From NCBI GenBank assembly GCA_046727855.1, contig JBKPDL010000068.1:1-64000 (forward strand): a stretch of 64,000 bases of DNA. The letters run 5' to 3'. Position 1 is the stretch's first letter. Every line of letters starts with the position of its first letter. Made by a program: the position numbers and the translations under genes. This DNA comes from DASPWV01 sp046727855. GTDB lineage: Bacteria > Acidobacteriota > Vicinamibacteria > Vicinamibacterales > UBA2999. Below the pieces are notes generated by a model. The model was not told the origin of the DNA. It ran no database searches and saw only the letters and a program-made list of their open reading frames with translations. Below, piece by piece: positions 10,117-20,823 of this stretch.

Positions 10117-11159
10117 TACGGTTTCCTCGTCGTCGATGTTGCCGACGGCGTTGACGTCGGACCCGGGGCTCCGGGCGGCGTCGTCGCGCCGGGAGCAGCT
10201 GGCGTCGCTGGCACGGCTGGCGCGCTCGAGGCCCCCGGCGAAAGTGATTTGACGTGCTCGATCAGCGCAGCCAGGCCTTCTTCGCTGATGAGGCCCTGGA
10301 AGGTCGGCATCAGCGGTTGAAAGCCTTTGACGATCCTGGCTTGCGAATTCAGGATCGACTCACGCAGATACGCCTCGTTCACGACGGCGGATGAGCCATC
10401 CTGGAATTCCACCGGTTTGCCGTAGATGTCTTTGAGTGACGGACCGCGGCCCTGGCCTGAATCGAGATGGCAGCTGTTGCACGCAAGCTGCTGGAACAGC
10501 GCCGCTCCGCGCTGGGCCAGCGAGCCTTCGCCGCCGCCGGCGAGCCAGGACTGATACGCCGCCGGCTCCATCACCACGACCTGCCCGATCATTCGCGAGT
10601 GATTGGTGCCGCAGTACTCGGCGCAGAAGATGTGATACGTGCCGGCTTTGTTCGCTTCGAACCATAGCGTGGTGTAGCGGCCGGGAATCACGTCCATCTT
10701 CTGGCGAAAGTTGGGAAAGTACAAGCTGTGGATCACGTCCTCGGACGTCATCGTGACCCTGACGGCACGGCCGAGCGGTACGTGCAGCTCGTTGATCTCG
10801 CGCTGGCCCTCGAGGTGCTGAAACTTCCACATCCACTGTTTGCCAGTGGCATACACCTGCAGCGCCTCTTCCGGATCCCGACGCAGATGGTAGTAAACCG
10901 AGGCGCCCCAGCCGAACATCACCATGGTGATGATCGTCGGAATGACGCTCCACAGGAGCTCGAGAGCCAGGTTGCCTTCGATCCGCGCGCCGACCTCACC
11001 GTCGTGACGCCGGCGGTACTTGACGCCAAAAATGACCACGGCAACAGCCACGACCAGCGCAAAGAACGCCGAGACGGCGATCACAAAAAAATAGAGCGCG
11101 TCGACGTCAGACGCGAATGTCGATGCCTGCGTGGGAAAGAGGGTGAAACCAGTGTCCAT
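10116..11159 (-). CDS. ctaC: Cytochrome c oxidase subunit II with fused cytochrome c domain (caa3 type)
   Basis: A 347-residue subunit with two N-terminal helices and a periplasmic cupredoxin domain carrying the CuA site (HIFCAEYCGTNHSRMIG: two Cys, His, Met). A C-terminal cytochrome c domain follows with heme motif CNSCH and a Met in QPLMPTFQG. The fused cytochrome makes this a caa3 oxidase that can receive electrons directly from alternative complex III. The last 40 residues are a Pro/Ala/Thr-rich tail. A longer frame would overlap the SCO gene by 59 bases; the ATG chosen lies 4 bases after its stop and gives the expected N-terminus MDTGFTLFP. Confidence 0.95.
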
Positions 11160-11163
11160 GTAC

Positions 11164-12006
11164 CTAAACCGGTCGTTCTTCGCGCTGCTCGCGGCTGAGT
11201 GCCACCAGGACGAATCCGACAAGCGCCACGAGCGTTACGGCACCGCCGATCTGCACAGCCCGCATTGCCAGGAAACTGTACGACCCCGTCGAAGGGTCGT
11301 AGTGATAGCAGTAAAGCAGTAGCTTATCGACGGCGTTGCCGGTTCGTCCGGCTGACGATTCGATGAGCGCAAACTTCACGTCGCGCGGTGCGAACTCGAT
11401 GCCGAAGAAATAGCGGGATAGACGGCCGTCGGGTGTCGTGACCACGATCCCGCTGGGATGCGCAAATTGCTGCGTCTTGTCGTCCCACGCGTAATGGAAC
11501 CCGGCGGCGTCGGTCACGCGGCGAATCGAGGCTTCTTCTCCAGTAAGAAAGTGCCACCCCGATTCCGAACCGGGCCGCTTATAACGATCGATGTGCGCTT
11601 TTTTCTTGCCTGCGGCGAGCGGCGGCAGCTCGCGTGGATCGAAGCTGATGACGACGACGTCGAAATCCTGGCCCACGGTCTCGGTGAGCACGGTCAACGC
11701 GCTCGTGAGGCCGTTGAGCACCTGCGTACAGAGCATCGGGCACTCGTAGTACGCGAAGGCGAGCACGACCGGTTTGGTCCCGAAATACTGTCCGAGCTGC
11801 ACGCTACGGCCGTCCTCGTCCTTGAATGTTGCGTCGAGCGGCAGTCGTTCGTTCAGACGCTGATCGAAACGAACATCCTTGAGGATGCCGGGCATCTGGC
11901 TCGCCGGCATGCCTGGATCGGGGCGCACGCCGTGCGCGCCGTCCTGCGCGCGCGCGATGGTTGCGCACGTGAGCGCTACGATGACAACGATCGATCGAAA
12001 CAGCAT
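11164..12006 (-). CDS. SCO1/SenC family copper chaperone
   Basis: A 280-residue protein with an N-terminal signal peptide ending in IARAQ, a thioredoxin-like SCO domain, and one C-terminal membrane helix (about residues 250-272) as an anchor. The copper-binding CPMLC motif is present in FAYYECPMLCTQVLNGL, and a downstream His is present in FAHPSG. SCO proteins deliver copper to the CuA site of subunit II. The gene lies directly upstream of that subunit in the same operon, which fits this role. Confidence 0.92.
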   Translation of the reverse strand: MLFRSIVVIVALTCATIARAQDGAHGVRPDPGMPASQMPGILKDVRFDQRLNERLPLDATFKDEDGRSVQLGQYFGTKPVVLAFAYYECPMLCTQVLNGLTSALTVLTETVGQDFDVVVISFDPRELPPLAAGKKKAHIDRYKRPGSESGWHFLTGEEASIRRVTDAAGFHYAWDDKTQQFAHPSGIVVTTPDGRLSRYFFGIEFAPRDVKFALIESSAGRTGNAVDKLLLYCYHYDPSTGSYSFLAMRAVQIGGAVTLVALVGFVLVALSREQREERPV

Positions 12007-12011
12007 TTCAC

Positions 12012-12485
12012 TTACCGTGTAACAGCGACTCGTCCTGCGGAGCTGTCGAGGACAACCTGATTCACCCCTTGCGGCTGATCCGGACGGCTCCGCAGCTCCC
12101 CTCGCTGGATCAGCAGATTCATCGCATCTTCGACAGGAATGCGGACCGCTCCGGCGTTCTTATCCACCCAGCCATAGCCCGACAGCTTTTCCTGCTCGCT
12201 TTGACGCAGCAGATAAATGTCTTTGAACGGCTGAGGCTGCAGGTTCGGCGCCGGGGCCTCCTTCGCGGCGCCGGCGGCGAGCGGAAACACCCGCGCTGCC
12301 TCGTCCGCGCTGCGTGCGCGGTTCTCGAACAGCCAGAACGTGCCGTAGACGATGGCGCCCGAAATCAGCATGGCCACGGTCAGCCAGATCGCGAACTTCC
12401 ACGCAATCGACGGCTCGATGTCCGTGTACTCACGATTGGCGTCCGGCGGCGTCGGCCCGTATTCAATTTCAAGATCGTGTTCCAT
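12012..12485 (-). CDS. Single-pass membrane protein of the ACIII cluster, unknown function
   Basis: 157 residues. A hydrophilic N-terminus (MEHDLEIEYGPTPPDANREY) precedes one transmembrane helix (about residues 29-50, KFAIWLTVAMLISGAIVYGTFW), followed by a periplasmic part with many Pro and Gln. It has no Cys or heme motif. The open frame extends much further upstream inside the actF gene, but the ATG used here lies just after the actF stop and gives a sensible N-terminus. Its position between actF and the SCO gene suggests an accessory subunit (perhaps equivalent to the small ActG subunit) or an oxidase assembly factor. This is inference from position only. Confidence 0.75.
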   Translation of the reverse strand: MEHDLEIEYGPTPPDANREYTDIEPSIAWKFAIWLTVAMLISGAIVYGTFWLFENRARSADEAARVFPLAAGAAKEAPAPNLQPQPFKDIYLLRQSEQEKLSGYGWVDKNAGAVRIPVEDAMNLLIQRGELRSRPDQPQGVNQVVLDSSAGRVAVTR

Positions 12486-12498
12486 CTCAAATGAACCC

Positions 12499-12525
12499 TG
12501 TAGCGGCGGGTCTTCAGACCCGCCG
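12499..12525 (-). repeat. REP-like hairpin with TGTAGCG flank
   Basis: A perfect 9-bp inverted repeat, CGGCGGGTC and GACCCGCCG, around a TTCA loop, preceded on the plus strand by TGTAGCG. It begins two bases past the actF stop and lies before the next gene in the operon. The same architecture occurs twice, head to head, at 58371-58420. With no T-run it is more likely a dispersed REP-like element than a terminator, although it may stabilise or attenuate the message. Confidence 0.6.
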
Positions 12526-12526
12526 A

Positions 12527-13708
12527 TCAATGAACATGGTGATGAATCGCGTTCGCAAGCCCCGGATCGTTCAACGGCAGCAGCGGACGCGCGCGCAACT
12601 GAATCGCAAACAACGCCAGGAAGATGCCGCCAAGCGCAATCGGCAGCGCCACGTCGAGAAGGCTGACGCTGAACTCTTCGTGGAACTCGGGCGCGACGTA
12701 CCAGAAGTAATCGATGATGCGAATGAACACGAGCCACGCCGCGATCACGCGCAGCCGATTCACGTCGCGCTTGACGTCGCGTGACAACAGCAGCGCGTAG
12801 GGCACGGCGAAGTGAAGAAGAATGAGCGCCACGCCAAGCCATTCGTAGCCGTTGTGCATGCGCCTGACGTAGTGCGGGATTTCCTCGATCGTGTTCGCCG
12901 ACCAGATGATGAGGAACTGCGAGAACGACAGATAGGCCCACAACATCAGGAACGCAAACAGGAGCTTGCCGAGATCGTGGAGATGATGCCTGGTCACGAC
13001 CGCGTCGAGCGGCGGATACTGCGACAGCACGATCAACACGACAATCGCAAAGGCGAGCGCGGACAACCCTTGACCGACCAGAAACAGCAATCCCCAAATG
13101 GTCGAGAACCAGTGCGGGTTGAGCGACATCACCCAATCGACCATCGCGAACGTGAGGATGAGCCCATGCATCACCAGTCCGGCGCCGGAGAGCCGCGCCA
13201 GCTTGGAGACCAGACGCGGGTCGCCGGTGCGATCCTGCTCGGCCGACCAGCGATTGAGCAGCAGCGCCATGCCCGACCAGATCAGCCAGTAGACAATCTG
13301 CCGGATGTAGAAAAACGTCGGGTTCAGATACGCCGACTTCTCCCTGATGATCGGATCGTTGGCGGCTTCCGGCGTGCTCCAGTGATAGAGGTGGCCCATG
13401 CCGAACAGAATCGGGACAAACAGCACGGCCATGAACGGAATCGTTCGCGTCGCCGCTTCCAGGGAGCGCCGGATGACCAGGCCCCAGGCGCCGCCGGTGA
13501 GGTGAATCACCATCAGAATGGCGAGACTCCCCAGCGACACACCGGCCCAGAAAATGTAGGCGACGAGATACGCTTCGAAGAAGCGATCGACCCCCGAAAT
13601 CACGGACCCGAGAATCGTGAGCACGACGCCGACGAGTGCGGCGCCCATTCCAAGCCGCTGCAGGCCGGACAGGTTCTCGGGCGGTTGAAAGGACTCACTC
13701 GTGGCCAT
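12527..13708 (-). CDS. actF: ActF, quinol-binding membrane subunit of alternative complex III
   Basis: A 393-residue protein with about ten transmembrane helices and no cofactor motif. It matches ActF, one of the two NrfD/PsrC-type membrane subunits of alternative complex III that bind quinol and provide the proton path. Typical stretches are FFEAYLVAYIFWAGVSLGSLAILMVIHLTGG near the start and MLWAYLSFSQFLIIWSANTIEE in the middle. Its start overlaps the actE stop by one base (TAATG). Together with ActC it forms the membrane core of the complex. Confidence 0.92.
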   Translation of the reverse strand: MATSESFQPPENLSGLQRLGMGAALVGVVLTILGSVISGVDRFFEAYLVAYIFWAGVSLGSLAILMVIHLTGGAWGLVIRRSLEAATRTIPFMAVLFVPILFGMGHLYHWSTPEAANDPIIREKSAYLNPTFFYIRQIVYWLIWSGMALLLNRWSAEQDRTGDPRLVSKLARLSGAGLVMHGLILTFAMVDWVMSLNPHWFSTIWGLLFLVGQGLSALAFAIVVLIVLSQYPPLDAVVTRHHLHDLGKLLFAFLMLWAYLSFSQFLIIWSANTIEEIPHYVRRMHNGYEWLGVALILLHFAVPYALLLSRDVKRDVNRLRVIAAWLVFIRIIDYFWYVAPEFHEEFSVSLLDVALPIALGGIFLALFAIQLRARPLLPLNDPGLANAIHHHVH

Positions 13709-14352
13709 TAGCGTTCCAATTCCCCGCGCTTATCCGCCGGGACGTCGTCGATCTTCGCGTTCTGACTGAGTTGCAGCGCGCGGACGTAGGCGGCAATCAG
13801 CCACCGATCGCGGACCGGCACCTGCTCGGCATAACCCTGCATCGCACCAAACCCGTTGGTGATGACGTCGAAGAAATAGCCGATTCGTTCCTGGCGGAGT
13901 CGATCGTTGTGATACGACGCGGCCTGGCGGAGCCCGCGCTGCACCACCATGCCGTTGCCGTCGCCGAGCCGTCCGTGGCAGGGCGAGCAGTAGATGTTGA
14001 AGCGCTGCTGTCCGCGCTTGAGATCGTCGTGCGTGATCGCCATCGGGATGGTGTCGACGACCTGGCCGTCGACCTTGCCCGTGTAGAGCGCTTCATCTGC
14101 GCGCAACCAGCCGCGCGCGACCGTGCCGGCCGGTGGAGTGCGCGATCCGCGGGCATCGGGGAAAAAGCTGTTTGCCTCGAACGGCTCGATGCGCGGCGCG
14201 TTGTGCATGTCCTGGCGGCAGCCCGCGAACAGGGCGATCAGCAGCAGCAACGCCAAGGCGCGGTCGACGCCGAGCCCCGCTCCCGCCGGTATGCGCGGAA
14301 TCTCGGGAGTGGGGCCGGGCTTCAGCCCCGCCAACCTACGCAGGAACGTCAT
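13708..14352 (-). CDS. actE: ActE, monoheme cytochrome c lipoprotein of alternative complex III
   Basis: 214 residues. A hydrophobic segment ends in the lipobox FAGC (Cys near residue 46). A conserved region follows (NSFFPDARGSRTPPAGTVARG), then a cytochrome c domain with CSPCH and a Met in FGAMQGYAEQ. This is the membrane-tethered subunit thought to deliver electrons from the complex to the oxidase. The ATG has a strong GGGGAG site and overlaps the actD end by 17 bases. The first 20 residues (MTFLRRLAGLKPGPTPEIP) are not signal-like and are encoded by a REP-like hairpin at 14313-14332. The signal proper begins around residue 29, so the mature protein is unaffected. Confidence 0.9.
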   Translation of the reverse strand: MTFLRRLAGLKPGPTPEIPRIPAGAGLGVDRALALLLLIALFAGCRQDMHNAPRIEPFEANSFFPDARGSRTPPAGTVARGWLRADEALYTGKVDGQVVDTIPMAITHDDLKRGQQRFNIYCSPCHGRLGDGNGMVVQRGLRQAASYHNDRLRQERIGYFFDVITNGFGAMQGYAEQVPVRDRWLIAAYVRALQLSQNAKIDDVPADKRGELER

Positions 14353-14905
14353 AGACTCCCCTTGCGCCGAGCCCGCGAAGGAACTCCGCGGTCAGTGACC
14401 GATCGAATCGCGGATCGTCCGCCTCAATGACCAGGAAAAACTTGTCCGAGCTCGCCATCGAAAACCGCGGCACGTTGAACACCGGGTGATACGGCTGCGG
14501 CAGGCCGTTGGCGATGATCATGAAAAACGTCGCCGTCAGCGCGGAGAACAGAATCGTCAGCTCGTACGACGGCACGACGAACGACGGCCAGCTCGCGAAC
14601 GGGCGGCCGCCGATGTTCATCGGGTACTCGAGCACTGCGGCCCAGTACTGCAGCGCGAACCCGGTCGCCATGCCAGCGAGTCCGCCTATCAGCGTCGCCA
14701 GCGGCAGCCGCGTGCGCCTGATGTGGATGATCGTGTTGAGCTCCTCGACCGGCACCGGCGTGTACGCCTCGAACCGGGTGAAGCCCTCTGCCGCCGCCCG
14801 GCGCGCCGCATCCACGCACGCCTGCGCGGTCTCGAACTCCGCCATCACCCCGTGAAGCGCGCCGTGTTCTACCAGCGCGCGTTCGATCCGTTCACCTTGG
14901 TCCAT
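14336..14905 (-). CDS. actD: ActD, DUF3341 membrane subunit of alternative complex III
   Basis: 189 residues with two transmembrane helices (LATLIGGLAGMATGFALQYW and YELTILFSALTATFFMIIAN) in the middle of two soluble halves, as in DUF3341/ActD. The N-terminal half carries the family-type AYTPVPVEELN stretch. A GTG codon 24 bases further upstream is open, but the ATG used here lies 8 bases after the actC stop with GAGG at 6 bases. It is a structural subunit; no cofactor is expected or visible. Confidence 0.9.
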   Translation of the reverse strand: MDQGERIERALVEHGALHGVMAEFETAQACVDAARRAAAEGFTRFEAYTPVPVEELNTIIHIRRTRLPLATLIGGLAGMATGFALQYWAAVLEYPMNIGGRPFASWPSFVVPSYELTILFSALTATFFMIIANGLPQPYHPVFNVPRFSMASSDKFFLVIEADDPRFDRSLTAEFLRGLGARGVYDVPA

Positions 14906-14912
14906 GGCTACC

Positions 14913-16333
<1,421 letters not shown>

Positions 16334-16334
<1 letters not shown>

Positions 16335-19300
16335 CAGTGCTTCTCGCCTTCGCGCTGGTTCTCACTCGGGCCGTGCATCTCGACGGCATGGCCGCCGACC
16401 GCACCCGCCCACGGCAGCGCGGGATTCGGATTTCTCACCGCCGCCAGATACGTGGTCCGCGGCCGGGTATTGAGGTCTTCGAGCAGCGCGTAGTTGCGCT
16501 CGGTCCTTTTCAACTGCGTCACGCGGCTGTTCGGATCGAGCACGTTGCCGAACACGATGGCGTCGGTCGGACACACCGACTGGCACGCGGTGAGCACGTC
16601 GCCGTCGCGGATGTCGCGCTCTTCGCGCTTGGCCTGGATGCGCGCCGCGTTGATGCGCTGTACGCAGTAGGTGCACTTCTCCATCACGCCGCGGCTTCGC
16701 ACCGTGACGTCGGGATTGCGCTGTAACTGGAACGTGCTCGTATTCCAGTCCTGATACAGCAGGAAGTTGAAGCGCCGCACCTTGTACGGGCAGTTGTTCG
16801 AGCAATACCGCGTGCCGACGCAGCGGTTGTAGACCATGTCGTTGAGGCCTTCGTCGCTGTGTGTGGTGGCGGCAACCGGACAGACGACTTCGCACGGCGC
16901 GTTCTCACACTGCTGGCACGGCAGCGGCTGCCAATACGTGTCCGGGTTATCGAGATCGCCGGTGTAGTAGCGATCGACGCGGAGCCAGTGCATCTCGCGG
17001 TTTTTGCCCACCTGCTCCTTGCCGACGACAGGGATGTTGTTCTCGGCGACGCAGGCCACGACACATGCCCCGCAGCCGGTGCACGTGTTCATGTCGATGG
17101 CCATGCCCCACTGCGGGCTGTTGCTGTAGTCGTACGCAGGATAGAGCGACAGCAGTTTGCCGCCAGGAACGTGCGACATCTCCTGTGCAAACCGTGGATT
17201 CTCTTTGTACTCGGCGAGCGCGTTTGCGCGCACGATGTTGCGGCCTTCGATCGACCAGTGGTCCTGTGTCGTGACCAGACGGTAGTAGTCGCCGGTCTTG
17301 CTGACCTCCGCGGCGCCAAATGACGGTGACGGGCTCCCGCGCAACACGTACGCGTTGAACCCGGTCGCATTCCCGACTCGGCCGGCCCGCGTCCGTCCGT
17401 ATCCAAGCGTAACGGTGATGGAATCCTGCGCGTGGCCCGGATTGATGAACACCGGAAGTCGCAGCCGTCGTCCTTCGTGGCGGACTTCGATGATGTCGCC
17501 GTTGGAGACATCGAGCCGTTCTGCCGTACCCGGTGCGATCTGCGCGGCGTTGTCCCACGTCAACTTGGTAACGGGCTTGGGCAGCTCCTGTAACCAGCCG
17601 TTGTTCGCAAAGCGGCCGTCGTAGACCGTCGGGTCGCGGCGGAAATTCACCTCAAAAGCAGGTGCGATCGGTCCGCCTCCGCCGCCCTGAGCTGCGAGCG
17701 GAAGCGGCGCGGTCCCGCCGGAGCTCGCCGGTGATGCATTGCGAGCGGAAGCGGATGCCGCTGGTGCGACAGTTGCGGAGGGGGCGGTCACTGCGGCCGG
17801 GGTCGCGATCGCGCGGGGCACCGCGAGTCCGACTTCGCGTTCCGATCCCGCACCACCCTGCGTGCCGGGCGCGACCGGCGCAACCGTGGCGGCGGAGAAG
17901 CCTGTTCCAGGGACGAATCCGTCGTGCAGCCACTTGCGCCACACGCGCTCGAACTGTGCGGCCGCGCGTTGCTCCGGCGTCATCGGCGGTGGGGCCACTT
18001 GCGCGGCAACCGTCGCGGCGACGTTCTGTTCCGAAGGTTGCGTGCCGCGCGCGCCGGTACCTGCCTGCGCGCCACTGCCAGCGGCCGGTGGGACCGATGG
18101 TGTTGCCTGCTGCGCGCCGGGCGTTGCTGGAGCGCCAGTCAGCGGAACAGACCGTTCACCCGGTGCCGCTTGCGTCTGCGCACCGGCAGCAGTTGCCGCA
18201 CTGGCGCCCGCCGCGCCTGACGCGCTCGCAGCTGGTGCAGCTGTTGCACCGGCAGCCAGCGCGCCCTCGGGCGCGTTTGCCATCCAGTATTCCCGCACAA
18301 CGTCGTAGCCGTTACGTTCGGGACGATCCGAGAGTGTCGCAATCAGTTCGTGCGCCGACTTGCCGCCGTACATCGGTTGAATCAGCGGCTGCACGATCGT
18401 CACGGTTCCGTCGAAGCTGCGCGCGTCGCTCCACGCTTCGAGGTAATGCGCTGCGGGGACGTGCCAGTGGCATAGCGTCGCGGTTTCGTCGACGAACAAC
18501 CCCGAGTGCATCCGCAGCGCAACCTTCGCCATCGCGTCGGCAAAGTTCAGATCGGCCGGCGCTGTGTATACCGGATTCGACTCGCCGACGATGAGCAGCA
18601 TCTGCACGCGGCCGGCCTCCATGTCCGTGACCAGCTCGCGCAACGCGGCATGCTGCTCGGTCGGCACGATCTCCGCGGGCGGCTGATAGCGCACGGTCGC
18701 GCCGACATTCCCGAGCGCCTGATTCATGGCGTGCGCAAGCGCGTGCACGGCGGGCGGCTGCGCGTCGCCGGCAACGACCAGCGACGTGCCGCGATGCGCG
18801 GTGAGATCCGCGGTGATCGCCTCGACGTACTGTTCAGCGCCGCCAGGCACCACACCTATCGCACCGATCGCACCTGTCGCACCGATCTTTGCGGCGATCG
18901 CGCGCGCGAAGCTCTCGATCTCGCTCGCCTTCATCGGCACGCGATGATCGGCGTTCGCGCCCGTTACCGTCGGCGTTGGCTCTACCGCGTACATGCGGTT
19001 CAAACGATCAGGACCGACGTCGACCCGGCGTCGCGACGCAAATTGACGCGAGTAATACAGATTGGCGCCGCCTTCCGACGCGAGGAAGTCGGCGTGCAGC
19101 GAAAGGATGACGTCCGCTTTCGTGAAGTCGTAGATCGCATGCAGGTATTGCCCCTGCGCGATGCGCGCGCCCGCGCGCGCGTTGTCACGCGTGACCGGCT
19201 CCCACTGAATCCACTTCGCGCCGGGATTGGCGGCCTGCACCTGCTGAATCTGCCGCGCCAGCGTCGGCGAGTTCACGGTCTCAGTAAGGATACGGAGACC

Positions 19301-19873
19301 CGCTCCCTGCACCGCCGACTGCGCCGAGAGTCCCGCGCGTACAGCCGCGATGAACGCACTCCACGGCCGGATCTCTCCGAGTTGTAGGATCGAGGGCGAA
19401 CGATCGGGGTCGTAGAGCGTGAGGAGCGACGCCTGCGCGTAGAGATCCGTCGCACCAAGACTCGCGGGATGATCGGGATTGCCTTCGACCTTGGTTGGAC
19501 GGCCTTCGTGACTTTCGACGAGCAGGCCCTGCACCTCGCCGCCGAGAGACATGGCAGTGGCGAAAAACAAGGGCCGTCCGGGAATCTCCTCTTCCGGCTG
19601 ACGCACGTAGGGAACGATCAACTCCCTGGGCTGCACGGTGCAGGCCGCGCCCACGCCGGCAAGCGCCAGCGACGCGCTCATCAACTTGAGAAAGCTGCGG
19701 CGTCCCACCGGGTCGAGCCACTCGGTGGCGTTTTGCGGGAACTCGCGATGCAGGTATTCCTGGAACTCCGGCGTTTCGGCGACCGCCTCGAGGCTTCTCC
19801 AATAGTGCTTGCCCGTTGCGCCGCGAAGGCGCGCGCGTAGCGCGCTCAGGTCTGGTGTTCCGGCGTTCTCCAT
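16334..19873 (-). CDS. actB: ActB, molybdopterin-oxidoreductase/Fe-S fusion subunit of alternative complex III
   Basis: About 1179 residues. A twin-Arg-type signal (GRRSFLKLMSASLALAGVGAAC) leads a molybdopterin-oxidoreductase-fold domain and then a four-cluster ferredoxin domain: CTGCGACVVACVAENN, CQQCENAPCEVVCPV, CVGTRYCSNNCPYKVRR, CTYC with CQSVCPTDAI. The Fe-S chain links the quinol site in ActC to the hemes of ActA/ActE. Two Ala/Pro/Thr-rich low-complexity blocks (roughly residues 530-630 and 670-735 of this start) are absent from the paralogue at 3374-6475 and look like flexible linker expansions. The ATG chosen has AAAGG at 4 bases; a TTG 27 bases upstream would overlap actA. Confidence 0.93.
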
Positions 19874-19887
19874 GTACCCTTTAACCT

Positions 19888-20547
19888 TTACCGGTGACAA
19901 ACGGAGCAGCTTGTCAAGTGCTCGATCGTCCCAATCTTGTAGTCCTTGACCAAACGCGCGCCGAGTTGCCGTTGATCTTCGGCGGGCCTGTACCCCATCG
20001 TCGTGATCTCCTCACGCGGACGCAGATAGGGTGTCGGATCGCGATGGCAGTCGAGGCACCACTCCATCTGCAGCGAGGCCTGCTGCGTCATGAGCGGCAT
20101 GCGATCGACACGGCCGTGGCAGGTTTCACAGCCCACGCCCTGCTTCACATGAATGCTGTGATTGAAGTACACGAAGTCGGGCAGATCGTGCACCCGCACC
20201 CATTGCAGCGGCTTGTCGTCGCGGAAACTGGCCCGCACCGGCTCGAGGTACGGGCTGGTCACCCAGATTTGCGAGTGGCAGTTGATGCACGTCTTGGTCG
20301 GTGGAATGCCAGCCGAGGGTGAGACCTCCACCGACGTGTGGCAATACCGGCAGTCGATGCCGATGCCGCCGACGTGATGCTGATGGGAAAACTGGACCGG
20401 TTGCTCGACGTTGGTATGCGCGGCCGTGACGTAATCCGATCGCTGAATCACGAGCACCAGCCAGCCGAGGCCGAGTACCAAGAATCCAAGGCCAATGATG
20501 CTGGCGCGCGACCACTGGTTCGCGCCTTTGGGGAAGATCTGCGACAT
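19888..20547 (-). CDS. actA: ActA, pentaheme cytochrome c of alternative complex III
   Basis: 219 residues with one N-terminal membrane helix (about 17-35) and five CXXCH sites (CRYCH, CINCH, CETCH, CLDCH, CSVCH), the standard ActA heme count. It starts the operon actABCDEF-orf-sco-ctaCDEF, which runs without a break to 7338. The complex replaces cytochrome bc1: it oxidises quinol and feeds caa3. The upstream gap of about 275 bp has AT-richer stretches and a GCACT..AGTGC palindrome near 20594-20605, but I could not fix a convincing promoter. Confidence 0.94.
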   Translation of the reverse strand: MSQIFPKGANQWSRASIIGLGFLVLGLGWLVLVIQRSDYVTAAHTNVEQPVQFSHQHHVGGIGIDCRYCHTSVEVSPSAGIPPTKTCINCHSQIWVTSPYLEPVRASFRDDKPLQWVRVHDLPDFVYFNHSIHVKQGVGCETCHGRVDRMPLMTQQASLQMEWCLDCHRDPTPYLRPREEITTMGYRPAEDQRQLGARLVKDYKIGTIEHLTSCSVCHR

Positions 20548-20760
20548 GTCGTCGGTACACTCCGGCCGGGGTGGGGACCTAACCGGCGTGCGCGCACTCT
20601 AGTGCAAGGAAAACCGGAAAACTGTACCCGCTTTTTCTCGTCCTAGCCACCTTGTGAAATATTTCTCAAGCCCACTTCTATCACAGGGGGAGGGGACTCG
20701 TAAAGCGAAGCCCATCCATATGGCGATTTGGTGATTTGGTGAGATGGCGAGGCGAGGTGC

Positions 20761-20807
20761 TGATGTGGCGATGTCGCGCCACATCACAACATCACATCGC
20801 CACATCA
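20761..20807. repeat. Nested inverted repeats between the S9 peptidase gene and actA
   Basis: TGATGTGGCGATGT at 20761-20774 pairs perfectly with ACATCGCCACATCA at 20794-20807. A shorter alternative hairpin pairs GATGTGGCG (20762-20770) with CGCCACATC (20777-20785). The block sits just past the stop of the minus-strand S9 peptidase gene and could act as its terminator, though no T-run follows. Next to it (20721-20750) is a short ATTTGGTG tract that resembles the CTCCAAAT tracts at 27568 and 33838. Confidence 0.5.
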
Positions 20808-20823
20808 ACAGGTCGCGACATCG

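Noticed and set aside
12486..13136. N-terminal extension of the small membrane protein into actF
   Set aside because: Out of frame with actF, Arg-rich, and ends at a natural ATG directly after the actF stop.
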